From: Actinomycetota bacterium
GTDB lineage: Bacteria > Actinomycetota > Acidimicrobiia > IMCC26256 > JAENVU01
Direction: 5' to 3'
DNA length: 33,217 bases
Assembly: GCA_016870395.1 (NCBI GenBank)
Contig: VGBT01000028.1
Span: forward strand, 1 to 33,217
Positions 24,055-32,823 of the stretch are shown one piece after another; within the stretch, counting starts at the first letter, position 1, and every line of letters starts with the position of its first letter. The notes beneath the pieces are model-generated. The model was given only the letters and a program-made list of their open reading frames with translations, searched no databases and was not told where the DNA came from. The position numbers and the translations under genes are program-made.

Positions 24055-24647
24055 GTGTCCGAGCTTTTGAAGATGCAGGCACTCGCCGAGCGGCTCGACG
24101 CAGCGTTCGCGGATGCCGAGATCGCGGCGGTGGTCCCGCTCGGCTTCGCGGCCCTCAAGACCTATGTACCGGCCCCGGAGACCACGCGCGGTCACTGCGT
24201 CGAGCAGATCAGGCGGCGGGGGAAGTACCTCGTGGTCGAGCTCGACGGGCGCGCGATCCGCGTGCGGAAGCACGGTACCGAGCGCAAGGCGGCGTGGTGG
24301 GTGCTCGCCCCGGGTGACGACGGTCCGCTCGAACGACTCGGGCGGGGCTACACCGGCCACGTGCTGCACCGCGCGCACGTGTCGCCGCACGTGTCGCCGT
24401 ACGCGACGCCGACGCCACCACGCTCGCGGAGGCACTCGACGCGGAGCGCGAGCGCACCGGTGGGCTCTCGGAGCCGAAGCTCGGGACTCGCTTTCGCGTC
24501 CACAATCGTCATGGCACGCGGTGCCCCGAGTGCGGCGAGATCATGCGCCGAGTCAGGTACGAGTCCACTGAGATCACGTACTGCACCGGGTTCCAGACCG
24601 GTGGCAAGGTGCTGGCCGACCGCCGCCTCTCCCGCCTGGTCAAGTAG
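24055..24647 (+). pseudogene. Broken Fpg/Nei-type DNA glycosylase
   Basis: The N-terminus (SELLKMQALAERLDAAFADA, then PLGFAALKTYVPAPE and GKYLVVEL) resembles the N-terminal domain of an actinobacterial Fpg/Nei subgroup. After a compressed middle (GTERKAAWWVLAPGDDGPLE directly followed by RGYTGHVLHRAHVSP) the reading frame changes near 24400. The rest continues in another frame: LAEALDAERERTGGLSEPKL, RFRVHNRHGTRCPECGEIM, YESTEITYC and QTGGKVLADRRLSRLVK before TAG at 24645-24647. Sections between the two halves appear deleted, and the fourth zinc-finger cysteine is phenylalanine (YCTGFQ). An active glycosylase is very unlikely. Confidence 0.75.
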
Positions 24648-24671
24648 GAGCGAGAGCGGGGAGATGGAACA

Positions 24672-24691
24672 CCCCCGCCTTGCGGCGGGGG
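24672..24691 (+). terminator. GC-rich hairpin after the glycosylase pseudogene
   Basis: CCCCCGCC (24672-24679) pairs with GGCGGGGG (24684-24691) around a 4-base loop. No T-run follows. It lies 24 bases after the stop; the 148 bases from here to lgt show nothing else recognisable except the lgt -10 box. Confidence 0.6.
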
Positions 24692-24827
24692 CATCCGTGG
24701 CTGGGGTGAGCGCGAACCTGCAGCGGCAGCCGTCTGACGTTCGAGCGGTCACCGCCGAGGTCTCGACTCGCCTGCGATATCGGCAGGGGGTCGTGTGACC
24801 TGAAGTGGCGGATCAACCCCGACTCTC

Positions 24828-24833
24828 TAGGCT
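24828..24833 (+). promoter_or_regulatory. Leaderless -10 box for lgt
   Basis: TAGGCT fits TANNNT and ends exactly 6 bases before the lgt ATG at 24840. There is no ribosome binding site. Confidence 0.5.
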
Positions 24834-24839
24834 GGCGAC

Positions 24840-25661
24840 ATGCTCCCCGCCCTGCTCGCCTCGATCCCGAGCCCGCCCGAGGACGTGATCCGGATCGGCC
24901 CGGTTCCCCTGCACATGTACGGGCTGATGATCGCCATAGGGGTGCTCGTCGCGGCCAAGGTCACCGAGGTCCGGTGGGTCAGGCGCGGCCACGACGCCAA
25001 GGAGTTTGGTGACCTGGTCGTGTGGCTCGTCCTCGGCGGGGTGGTCGGGGCGCGGCTCTACCACGTGGTCACCGACTACCAGTTATTCCGCGACGACCCG
25101 CTCCGGGTTTTGCGCATCTGGGAGGGTGGGCTTGCGATCTGGGGCGCGGTCCTCGGCGGCGCGCTCGTGGCCGTCGTGATGACGCGCCGACGGCACCTGG
25201 ACCTGGGGGACCTCCTCGACTGCGCGGCGCCGGCGCTCGCATTCGCGCAGGCGATCGGTCGGTGGGGCAACTGGTTCAACCAGGAGCTGTTCGGTCGGCC
25301 GACCACGCTGCCGTGGGGGCTCGAGATCGACCCGGTCCACCGTCCTGCCGGCTACGAGCGGTACGCGACCTTTCACCCGACGTTCCTCTACGAGTCGCTG
25401 TGGTGCGCCGCGCTCGGGTTCACGCTCCTCTGGGTCGACAAGCGCTTCACACTCGCGAAGGGCCAGCTCTTCGCGCTGTACTGTGCGGGTTACACGGCGT
25501 TCCGCTTCTTCATGGAGCTGATCCGCAGCGACGAGGCGCATGAGATCGGGCCGCTGCGCGTGAACGGTTGGGTTAGCGTCGTGGTCTTTGTAACGGCGGT
25601 CACGGCGTTCGTGGTGCTCGGGCGCCGTCAGCGGGCGCACGAGACCGCGCTGACTCCCTAG
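24840..25661 (+). CDS. lgt: Prolipoprotein diacylglyceryl transferase
   Basis: A 273-residue polytopic membrane protein matching Lgt, which transfers diacylglycerol from phosphatidylglycerol to the lipobox cysteine of prelipoproteins. The family signature GRWGNWFNQELFG starts at G140, and GARLYHVVTD and HPTFLYESL are also present. About seven membrane segments are visible, as expected. The start is supported by the leaderless promoter. The two lipoproteins in this window (12738 and 18392) would be among its substrates. An ABC exporter follows 56 bases downstream on the same strand; TAGGAT right after the stop could be a separate -10 box for it. Confidence 0.95.
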   Translation: MLPALLASIPSPPEDVIRIGPVPLHMYGLMIAIGVLVAAKVTEVRWVRRGHDAKEFGDLVVWLVLGGVVGARLYHVVTDYQLFRDDPLRVLRIWEGGLAIWGAVLGGALVAVVMTRRRHLDLGDLLDCAAPALAFAQAIGRWGNWFNQELFGRPTTLPWGLEIDPVHRPAGYERYATFHPTFLYESLWCAALGFTLLWVDKRFTLAKGQLFALYCAGYTAFRFFMELIRSDEAHEIGPLRVNGWVSVVVFVTAVTAFVVLGRRQRAHETALTP

Positions 25662-25717
25662 GATGAGGTCGCCCCTCGCCGACCCTCCGCACACGACCTC
25701 CGACGCTTGGAGCCCAG

Positions 25718-26470
25718 GTGACGAACGCCGCCCCTGCCACCACCGCGACGATCGCGGCTCGGGCCGTCATGGCATCGAAGATCTACGGGCAGGGTGACAA
25801 CGAGGTGCGTGCGCTCGACGGCATCAGCGTCGAGTTCGCGCAGTCGCGGTTCACCGCGATCATGGGACCGTCTGGTTCCGGGAAGTCGACGCTGCTGCAC
25901 TGCCTCGCAGGCCTCGACAGGGTGACGAGCGGCCAGGTGTTCCTCGGCGACGTCGAGATCAGCGCGTGCACCGAGAAGCAGCTCACCCTGATCCGGCGCG
26001 ACCGGATCGGCTTCGTCTTCCAGGCCTACAACCTCATCCCCACGTTGAACGCCGAGGAGAACATCACCCTCCCGATGGCGCTCGCGGGTCACAAGCCGGA
26101 CCGCGCGTGGTTCGACAACGTGGTCGACGCCGTGCACCTGCGCGACCGCCTTTCGCACCGCCCGAGTGAGCTCTCGGGTGGCCAGCAGCAACGCGTCGCC
26201 GTCGCCCGCGCGCTCGTCTCGCGCCCCGACCTGATCTTCGCCGACGAGCCGACGGGCAACCTCGACTCGCGCAGTGGCGCGGAGATCCTCACGTTCATGC
26301 GCCAAGCCGTCACCGATCTGCAGCAGACCATCGTCATGGTCACCCACGACCCGGGAGCCGCGAGCTACGCGGACCGCGTCGTATTCCTTGCCGACGGCAA
26401 GATCGTCGACGAGATGCAGGACCCCACCGCGGAGCGCGTGCTCGACCGCATGAAGTCCTTCGGGGACTGA
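25718..26470 (+). CDS. ABC transporter ATP-binding protein, MacB/LolD type
   Basis: A 250-residue ATPase with Walker A GPSGSGKST (about 49-57), Q-loop VFQAYNLIPTLNAEEN, signature LSGGQQQR and Walker B LIFADEPTGNLDSRSG. These are typical of the LolD/MacB group, whose members drive mechanotransmission rather than classic transport. GTG at 25718 has GGAG about 7 bases upstream. The FtsX-type permease gene starts one base after its stop, so they form one unit. Confidence 0.93.
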   Translation: MTNAAPATTATIAARAVMASKIYGQGDNEVRALDGISVEFAQSRFTAIMGPSGSGKSTLLHCLAGLDRVTSGQVFLGDVEISACTEKQLTLIRRDRIGFVFQAYNLIPTLNAEENITLPMALAGHKPDRAWFDNVVDAVHLRDRLSHRPSELSGGQQQRVAVARALVSRPDLIFADEPTGNLDSRSGAEILTFMRQAVTDLQQTIVMVTHDPGAASYADRVVFLADGKIVDEMQDPTAERVLDRMKSFGD

Positions 26471-26471
26471 C

Positions 26472-29045
26472 GTGTTCCGACTCACCTGGAAGGGACTGCT
26501 CGCGCACAAGGTGCGCTTCGCCCTCACCGCGTTCGCGGTGATGATCGGCGTGTCGTTTCTGGTGGGCACGAACGTGCTCACCGACACGATCCGCAGGACC
26601 TTCGACGATCTCTTCGCCGACATCAACGAGGGCACCGACGCGTTCGTGCGTTCGCGTGACGAGATCGACTCGCAGTTCGGCCCCCAGCGGGATCGGATCC
26701 CGGCCAACCTCTTGCCCGAGATCCGACGGATCGACGGGGTCCGTGAGGCCCAGGGCTCACTGTTCTTCTACGCGCAGCTCGTCGACCGTGACGGCGACGC
26801 GATCGGCAACCCGGGCCAGGGCGACCCGACCTTCGGCGGGAACTGGACTCCCGAGGGCCTGCTCAACCCGTGGCAGCTCGTGCGCTACGAGGGGGCGGCG
26901 AGCCGGCCGCCGCGCACCGCCGACGAGGTGGTGGTCGACAAGAGCTCCGCCGACAAGGGCGCCCTCTTGGTCGGCGAGAAGGTGCGGGTGCTCACCCAGG
27001 CGGCACCGAAGGAGTACACGCTGGTCGGGGTGGTGAGGTTCGGTGACGTGGACAGCCCGGGCGGGGCGTCGGCGAGCATCTTCACCACCTCGGAGTCGCA
27101 GCGGATCACCGCTGCCCCCGACGCGTTCGACTCGATCGCGGTCGCGAACGGCGATGGAGTGTCGCAGGCGGAGATGGTCCGGCGGGTCGAGGCCGCGATC
27201 GGGCACCCGAAGCAGTACGAGGTGCTCACGGGAGCGGAGATCACCAAGGAGAACCAGGACGAGATCGCGCGGGCCATGTCGTTCTTCACGATCGGCCTCT
27301 CGATCTTCGCCTACGTCGCGCTGTTCGTCGCGGTGTTCCTCATCTTCAACACCTTCTCGATCGTCGTGGCCCAGCGGCTGCGCGAGCTCGCGCTGCTGCG
27401 GGCGATCGGCGCGTCGGGCCGTCAGGTGTGCTGGTCGGTCCTGGGGGAGGCGGTCATGGTCGGCCTGCTCGCGTCCGCCGCCGGCGTGTTGGGCGGCGTC
27501 GTCGTCGCTGGCGTGCTCAAGGCGTTGTTCGCCGGTTTCGGCATGGAGCTTCCGTCACAGGGGCTGGTCGTCGCTCCCGATGTGGTGGTACTCGGGCTCA
27601 TCGTCGGCACGCTCATCACGACGGTGTCCGCGGTGTTCCCGGCGCGCCGAGCGGCCCGCGTGCCACCGATTGCGGTGATGCGCGACGTGGCGATCGAGCG
27701 GGCGGGCCACCGCCTGGGCTGGACGGTCGCGGGTGTTGTGCTGACCGCGTTCGGCGTCGCGGTGCTGCTCTACGGGCTCCTGGGCAGCCCGAAGAACGGG
27801 ATCGCGTACGTCGGCTTCGGCGCGCTCGTGCTCTTCATCGGCGTGGCCGTGCTCGGACCGACGCTCGCGTGTCCGGTCGGACGGCTACTGGGATGGCCGC
27901 TCGCGCGGCTGCGGGGGATCACGGGAGAGCTCGCTCGCGAAAACTCGGTGCGCAACCCCCGTCGCACCTCGCTGACCGCGGCGGCCCTGATGATCGGCGT
28001 CGCGCTCGTCGGGTTCATCACGATCTTCGCGTCGAGCACCAAGGAGTCGATCAGCGTCGCCGTCGACCGTGTGTTCCGGGCCGACTACGTCATCACGACG
28101 CATGGCGGAGGATTCGGCGGCGGCTTCAGTCCTGACCTCGCCGAGGAGGTCGACGCGCTGCCCGAGATCCAGACCGCGAGCGGCCTGCGCTTCAACGTGT
28201 TCGAGATCGACGGGAGCAGCAAGTTTTTCGCGTCGTCGGATCCCGTCGGCATCGACGAGCTCTTCGACGTCGACCCGATCGCGGGTGACTTCGCCACGCT
28301 CGGCGTGAACCAGCTCGCGATCTCTCAGAAGGTGGCCGACGCCAAGGGTTGGAAGGTCGGCGACGAGCTGCCGGTGAGGTTCCCCGTCGGTAACAAGGGG
28401 ACGATGACGGTCGGCGCGATCTACGGCACCGGTCAGCAGGAGGGCCTGAGCGACTACTTCATCTCGCTCGCCGCATACGACTCCCGCTACAACGAGCATC
28501 TCGACAACCAGGTCTACGCGCGCCTGAGGCCGGGCGTGACCCCGGAGGAGGGCAAGCGGGCCATCGAGCCGGTCGTGAAGCGATACCCGAACGCCGAGCT
28601 CCAGGACCAGGCCGAGTACAAGCAGGCGCAGGAGGCCCAGATCAACCAGTTCGTCAACCTCGTGTACCTCATGTTGGCGCTGGCCGTGATCATCGCGGGG
28701 ATCGGGATTGCCAACACGCTCGCGCTGTCGATCTACGAGCGGACCCGCGAGCTCGGGCTCCTGCGTGCCGTCGGGATGAGCCGCGCCCAGCTCCGCTCGA
28801 CCGTCCGGTGGGAGGCCGTGATCATCGCCCTGTTCGGGACCGGCCTCGGCTTGGTGATCGGGCTCTTCTTCGGCTGGGCGGTCGTCGAGGCGCTGAAGAG
28901 CGAGGGCATCACCGAGTTCGCTCCCCCGGGGTTCCAGCTGATCGTGGTGGTCGCGATCGCGTTGGTGGTCGCGACCATCGCCGCGATCTTCCCGGCCCGC
29001 CGTGCTTCCCGCCTGGACGTGCTCCAGGCCATCCAGACCCAGTAG
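26472..29045 (+). CDS. FtsX-like ABC permease, MacB-type core
   Basis: An 857-residue membrane protein with an N-terminal helix (about 12-30), a large extracytoplasmic MacB-type domain, an FtsX domain (about 270-395), further helices around 420-470, a second N-helix-like segment and outer domain (about 495-730), and a final FtsX domain (about 735-850). This duplicated 10-helix layout is common in Gram-positive exporters of lipids, lipoproteins or antimicrobial peptides. The ATPase partner is directly upstream. The substrate is unknown. GTG at 26472 follows the ATPase stop by one base. Confidence 0.92.
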   Translation: MFRLTWKGLLAHKVRFALTAFAVMIGVSFLVGTNVLTDTIRRTFDDLFADINEGTDAFVRSRDEIDSQFGPQRDRIPANLLPEIRRIDGVREAQGSLFFYAQLVDRDGDAIGNPGQGDPTFGGNWTPEGLLNPWQLVRYEGAASRPPRTADEVVVDKSSADKGALLVGEKVRVLTQAAPKEYTLVGVVRFGDVDSPGGASASIFTTSESQRITAAPDAFDSIAVANGDGVSQAEMVRRVEAAIGHPKQYEVLTGAEITKENQDEIARAMSFFTIGLSIFAYVALFVAVFLIFNTFSIVVAQRLRELALLRAIGASGRQVCWSVLGEAVMVGLLASAAGVLGGVVVAGVLKALFAGFGMELPSQGLVVAPDVVVLGLIVGTLITTVSAVFPARRAARVPPIAVMRDVAIERAGHRLGWTVAGVVLTAFGVAVLLYGLLGSPKNGIAYVGFGALVLFIGVAVLGPTLACPVGRLLGWPLARLRGITGELARENSVRNPRRTSLTAAALMIGVALVGFITIFASSTKESISVAVDRVFRADYVITTHGGGFGGGFSPDLAEEVDALPEIQTASGLRFNVFEIDGSSKFFASSDPVGIDELFDVDPIAGDFATLGVNQLAISQKVADAKGWKVGDELPVRFPVGNKGTMTVGAIYGTGQQEGLSDYFISLAAYDSRYNEHLDNQVYARLRPGVTPEEGKRAIEPVVKRYPNAELQDQAEYKQAQEAQINQFVNLVYLMLALAVIIAGIGIANTLALSIYERTRELGLLRAVGMSRAQLRSTVRWEAVIIALFGTGLGLVIGLFFGWAVVEALKSEGITEFAPPGFQLIVVVAIALVVATIAAIFPARRASRLDVLQAIQTQ

Positions 29046-29061
29046 CTCCCATCTCCGACCG

Positions 29062-29110
29062 GATCTCGGCACGCTCGGGTCCGCATACAGAGCCGATTCG
29101 TGCCGAGATC
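29062..29110. terminator. Bidirectional hairpin between convergent genes
   Basis: GATCTCGGCACG (29062-29073) and CGTGCCGAGATC (29099-29110) are perfect 12-bp inverted repeats around 25 bases. The permease gene ends at 29045 and the convergent gene's stop is at 29111-29109, so the right arm touches that stop codon. It probably terminates both transcripts. Confidence 0.6.
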
Positions 29111-30131
29111 AGGCGCGGAGGCGCTCGCAGACGTCGGCCGCGGCGAGCAGGTACACCGGGTCGGGAACGATCGCGTGCTCGCGCAGGCAGGCCTCGGTCA
29201 GCTTGATCGCGTGCTCGTCACCGCTCGCGACCGCGCGGTCGGCCAGCTCGTCGGCGTCGAGCCCTCTCGCGTCCGAAGGGTCGACCGTCGCGAGGCCACG
29301 CTCGCCCCAGCCGAGGTACAGGGCGGCGGCCGCCTGCCACGCGGCGCCGAGCGCGACCGGTTGGGCGTCGGCCGGCAGGTGGGAGAGCAACGAGCGTAGG
29401 CAGGTTGGGCCCGTCACCGCGTGCACGAGCGGGATCACGCCGCTCGCGTCGACCGCGAGGTACGCGCGGGCGAAGGTCGCGGTGACCGCCGAGAGCGAGG
29501 TGGGCTCGAGGGCCTCCACCGCGCCGGCGAAGCCGGTGACCTCGGGCAGCGGGGCCAGGACCTCGGTGATCAGCCACCCGCCCCGGCTGGGCAGCTCCAG
29601 CGCGCCGACGCGGTGCAGCGCGTCGGCCAACTGCACGCCGCCCGAGAGCGTCGGGCGGCCCGGGAGCGTCTGGTAGCGCGCCGACCAGTACGCGAGCCCG
29701 CGCGCGAGCTCGTCGACGCGCTGGGGCGACAGGTGGTCGGTGAGCGCCCGCGTCGCGTGTGCGGCGCGCAGCACGCCATGACACGCGGCCCCGAACAGGC
29801 CGGGTGCGAGCACCGGCGCCCATCGGGCCAGCACGTCGTCCGGCGGCGAGGCCGCGAGCTCGCTTCGGAACCGGGCCAGCCACGCCGGGTACGCCGAATG
29901 GTGACCGAGCGCAGCAAGCCGCTCGTCGTCGGCGAGCGGTGCCGCAACGGGCGGCGCCGGCGCGAGGTGCGCCACGTAACGCTGCACCCAGGGCATCACG
30001 GCCTCGGTGCGTCCCATGCGAAGCAGCGCCTCGGCCGCCATCGGCCCGTGGCTGGAGAGCCCGTTGTGCCATTCGGGGCCATAGGGAGCGAGCACGTCGA
30101 GGGCGTCGTCGAGCACGTCGTGGTCGGTCAT
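29109..30131 (-). CDS. Questin oxidase-like family protein
   Basis: A 340-residue protein resembling the questin oxidase-like family (DUF4243): N-terminal YGPEWHNGLSSHGPMAAEAL with conserved histidines, then HHSAYPAWLARFRSEL and HGVLRAAHATRAL. Named fungal members do Baeyer-Villiger-type cleavage of anthraquinones; bacterial functions are unknown. ATG at 30131 lies 20 bases after the purE stop, so the pair is probably an operon. There is no signal peptide. The assignment is from remembered motifs and is less firm than for neighbours. Confidence 0.7.
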   Translation of the reverse strand: MTDHDVLDDALDVLAPYGPEWHNGLSSHGPMAAEALLRMGRTEAVMPWVQRYVAHLAPAPPVAAPLADDERLAALGHHSAYPAWLARFRSELAASPPDDVLARWAPVLAPGLFGAACHGVLRAAHATRALTDHLSPQRVDELARGLAYWSARYQTLPGRPTLSGGVQLADALHRVGALELPSRGGWLITEVLAPLPEVTGFAGAVEALEPTSLSAVTATFARAYLAVDASGVIPLVHAVTGPTCLRSLLSHLPADAQPVALGAAWQAAAALYLGWGERGLATVDPSDARGLDADELADRAVASGDEHAIKLTEACLREHAIVPDPVYLLAAADVCERLRA

Positions 30132-30151
30132 GGGGATCCCGTCTGCGGTGA

Positions 30152-30652
30152 CTACCGGCGGTCGCGCAGCTTGGCGTCCTTGTCGAGGACCATCTGCTCG
30201 AGGCCGGCCTGGTACCGCTCCATCCGCGCGCGTAGGGTCGGGTCGTGCGCGCCGAGGATCCGCACGGCGAGCAGGCCGGCGTTGGCGGCGTTGCCGACCG
30301 CCACCGTCGCGACCGGGATGCCCTTCGGCATCTGCACGATGGACAGCAGCGAGTCGAGCCCGTCGAGGTTCCCGAGCGGCACCGGCACGCCGATGACGGG
30401 CAGCGGTGTCTTCGACGCCGTCATGCCCGGGAGGTGGGCCGCGCCGCCGGCGCCGGCGATGATCACCCGCATCCCGCGCGCGGCGGCCGTCTCGGCATAG
30501 TCGAACATCGCATCGGGGGTGCGATGGGCCGAGATGATGCGCACCTCGTGCGGCACCTCGAACTCGGCGAGCACGTCGACGGCACCCTGCATGACCGGCA
30601 GGTCCGAGTCGCTGCCCATGATCACGCCCACCAGCGGAGTGCCCTCGGTCAC
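30152..30652 (-). CDS. purE: N5-carboxyaminoimidazole ribonucleotide mutase
   Basis: A 166-residue protein of normal PurE length. It has GSDSDLPVM (residues 13-21), the active-site SAHRTP and the [12 protein letters not shown] loop. It catalyses the N5-CAIR to CAIR step of purine synthesis as an octamer in the cytoplasm. GTG at 30652 is set by TAACGT ending 6 bases upstream and by the family N-terminus. purK is not adjacent. A nitronate monooxygenase-like gene diverges 47 bases away. Confidence 0.95.
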   Translation of the reverse strand: MTEGTPLVGVIMGSDSDLPVMQGAVDVLAEFEVPHEVRIISAHRTPDAMFDYAETAAARGMRVIIAGAGGAAHLPGMTASKTPLPVIGVPVPLGNLDGLDSLLSIVQMPKGIPVATVAVGNAANAGLLAVRILGAHDPTLRARMERYQAGLEQMVLDKDAKLRDRR

Positions 30653-30658
30653 CCTCCG

Positions 30659-30692
30659 ACGTTAGCGCCGCGGCACGCCCACGCCGTAGGTT
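30659..30692. promoter_or_regulatory. Divergent leaderless promoters for purE and the gene at 30700
   Basis: Minus strand: TAACGT (30664-30659) ends 6 bases before GTG 30652. Plus strand: TAGGTT (30687-30692) ends 7 bases before ATG 30700. Both fit TANNNT, and the ATG at 30700 lacks a ribosome binding site. Confidence 0.5.
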
Positions 30693-30699
30693 GCGCGTC

Positions 30700-31668
30700 A
30701 TGAGAACCCGACTGACTGACGTGCTCGGCATCGAGCACCCCGTGATGCTGGCCGGAATGGGCGGCGTCTCCTACTCGAAGCTGGTGGCTGCGGTGTCCGA
30801 GGCCGGCGGCTTCGGGTGCTTCGGAGCATCCACCATGAGCAGCGAGGAGATGGTGGCCGAGATGCGCGCCGCCCGCGCGCTCACCGACAAGCCGTTCGGC
30901 GTCGACCTGCTCACCGCGATGCCCGATCGCCTGTTGACCGACGTCGAGAACCTGATCCGCGAAGGGGCGTCGGTGTTCGCGGCCGGCCTCGGCGTGCCGC
31001 GCGACGTCATCTCGCTGTGTCACGAGCACAACGTGCTCGTGCTGTCGATGTGCGGGAAGGTCCGTCACGCCGTCGCGGCGGTCGAGGCAGGCTGCGACAT
31101 CGTCGTCGCGCAGGGCACCGAGGCCGGCGGGCACACGGGCCAGGTCGCGACGATGCCGCTGGTGCCGCAGGTGGTCGACGCGGTCGGCGACCGGGTGCCG
31201 GTCGTCGCCGCGGGTGGCATCTTCGACGGTCGCGGGCTCGCGGCCGCGCTCGCGCTCGGCGCCGACGGTGTGTGGGTGGGCACGCGATTCATCGCGACCC
31301 CCGAGGCGCGCTCCGCGCCGGGCTACAAGGACGCGCTGCTGCGCACGATGGAGGACGGCACCGCGATCAGCCGGGCGTTCACCGGCAAGACGCTCCGCGC
31401 CGTCGCCAACCAGACCACGCGCCACTTCGAGGAGCACCCCGAGGAGCTCAAGCCGTTCCCGGACCAGCTGATGGCGTCGATGACCGGTGGCTGGATGCAC
31501 CTCGGCGCCGACGAGCGCACCCCGGGCGTCGATCCCGACCGCGAGTGCTACCCGGCGGGCCAGGGCGTGGGCGCGATCCACGAGCTCGCGTCGGCGGGCG
31601 AGCTGGTGCGCTCGATCGTGGAGCAGGCCGAGCAGGCCCTCGCCCGAGCCGGCGCCACCGTCGGTTGA
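30700..31668 (+). CDS. Nitronate monooxygenase family protein
   Basis: A 322-residue FMN-dependent TIM-barrel enzyme of the 2-nitropropane dioxygenase/NMO family. It has the N-terminal IEHPVMLAGMGGVS, the GTEAGGHTG block with likely catalytic H145, and VVAAGGIFDGRGLAAALALG with GADGVWVGTRF, which bind the FMN phosphate. Typical members oxidise alkyl nitronates; some relatives act as enoyl-ACP reductases. ATG at 30700 is chosen over the in-frame TTG at 30691 because the -10 box overlaps that TTG. Confidence 0.9.
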   Translation: MRTRLTDVLGIEHPVMLAGMGGVSYSKLVAAVSEAGGFGCFGASTMSSEEMVAEMRAARALTDKPFGVDLLTAMPDRLLTDVENLIREGASVFAAGLGVPRDVISLCHEHNVLVLSMCGKVRHAVAAVEAGCDIVVAQGTEAGGHTGQVATMPLVPQVVDAVGDRVPVVAAGGIFDGRGLAAALALGADGVWVGTRFIATPEARSAPGYKDALLRTMEDGTAISRAFTGKTLRAVANQTTRHFEEHPEELKPFPDQLMASMTGGWMHLGADERTPGVDPDRECYPAGQGVGAIHELASAGELVRSIVEQAEQALARAGATVG

Positions 31669-31691
31669 GCTGACCTCCATCCAACGCCGGG

Positions 31692-31731
31692 TTTGTGCGC
31701 TGAGGAGCGGATAGCGCTCCTGTCGCAACAA
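31692..31731. terminator. Hairpin between convergent genes
   Basis: AGGAGCG (31703-31709) pairs with CGCTCCT (31715-31721) around a 5-base loop. The stem extends outward with small mismatches (TTGT-GCG against CGCAACAA). It lies 24 bases after the monooxygenase stop and 30 bases from the gmd stop, so it may serve both strands. Confidence 0.6.
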
Positions 31732-31760
31732 TCCGGGTGAGGGTGTCGGCGAGTGACGCC

Positions 31761-32756
31761 CTAGTGGCGCCCGGTGTCGAACTGGGCCTGCTCTTCTTTC
31801 AGGTCGGCCTCGTACATCCTGCGCACGAGCTCCTCGAAGGTGACCTTCGGCTGCCAGCCCAGCTTCTCGCGGGCTTTCGACGCGTCGCCGAGCAGGAGGT
31901 CGACCTCCGCCGGGCGGTTGAAGCGCGTGTCGTGCGTGACGTAGGGCTCCCAGCCGTCGTAGCCCGCGATCCGGAACGCGACGTCGAGGAACTCCCGGAT
32001 GGTGTGGGTCTCACCGGTCGCGATCACGTAGTCGTCGGGCTCGTCCTGCTGGAGCATCAGCCACATCGCCTCGACGTAGTCGCCTGCGTACCCCCAGTCG
32101 CGTGCCGACTCGAGGTTGCCGAGGCTGATCGTGTCTTGCAGGCCGAGCTTGATGCGTGCGAGCGAGTTGGTGATCTTGCGAGTCACGAACTCGAGCCCGC
32201 GACGCTCGCTCTCGTGGTTGAAGAGGATGCCGCTGCTCGCGTGCAAACCGTACGACTCGCGGTAGTTGACAGTCATGTCGTGGCCGAAGACCTTCGCCAC
32301 GCCGTACGGCGAGCGCGGGTGGAACGGCGTGCGTTCGGTCTGAGGCGTCTCGCGGACCTTGCCGAACATCTCCGACGACGACGCCTGGTAGAAGCGGGTC
32401 GGGTTGCGCTCGGAGCCCCCGACGATGCGAACGGCCTCGAGCATCCGCAGCACCCCGAGGCCGGTGATCTCCGCGGTGAGCTCGGCCTGCTTGAACGACA
32501 GCTGGACGAAGCTGATCGCGCCGAGGTTGTAGACCTCGTCGGGCTGGACCTGCTCGACGGTCGCGATCAGCGACGGGAAATCTCGCAGGTCGCCCTCGAC
32601 CAGCTCCACCCCGAAGTTCTCCTCGATGACGAGCCGTGCCTTGGGGTTCGCCTGGCCGTGGATGAGCCCGAAGACCTGGTAGCCCTTGCTCGTGAGGAGC
32701 TGGCTCAGATACCGGCCGTCCTGGCCGGTGATGCCGGTGACGAGCGCGCGCTTCAT
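31761..32756 (-). CDS. gmd: GDP-mannose 4,6-dehydratase
   Basis: A 331-residue short-chain dehydrogenase-fold enzyme. NADP-binding GITGQDG is at residues 8-14, the SSSEMFG segment contributes the catalytic acid/serine region, and YGVAK gives the Tyr-Lys pair. [15 protein letters not shown] is characteristic of Gmd. It converts GDP-mannose to GDP-4-keto-6-deoxymannose for deoxysugars in surface glycans. ATG at 32756 has GAGAGG about 9 bases upstream; TAACCT about 65 bases upstream is a possible -10 box. No partner epimerase is in the window. Confidence 0.95.
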   Translation of the reverse strand: MKRALVTGITGQDGRYLSQLLTSKGYQVFGLIHGQANPKARLVIEENFGVELVEGDLRDFPSLIATVEQVQPDEVYNLGAISFVQLSFKQAELTAEITGLGVLRMLEAVRIVGGSERNPTRFYQASSSEMFGKVRETPQTERTPFHPRSPYGVAKVFGHDMTVNYRESYGLHASSGILFNHESERRGLEFVTRKITNSLARIKLGLQDTISLGNLESARDWGYAGDYVEAMWLMLQQDEPDDYVIATGETHTIREFLDVAFRIAGYDGWEPYVTHDTRFNRPAEVDLLLGDASKAREKLGWQPKVTFEELVRRMYEADLKEEQAQFDTGRH

Positions 32757-32823
32757 GCGGCAACCTCTCGGGCGGGGGGCGACCCTCCGGATCCCGATCT
32801 CGGGACCCGAGCGTGGAACGAGG

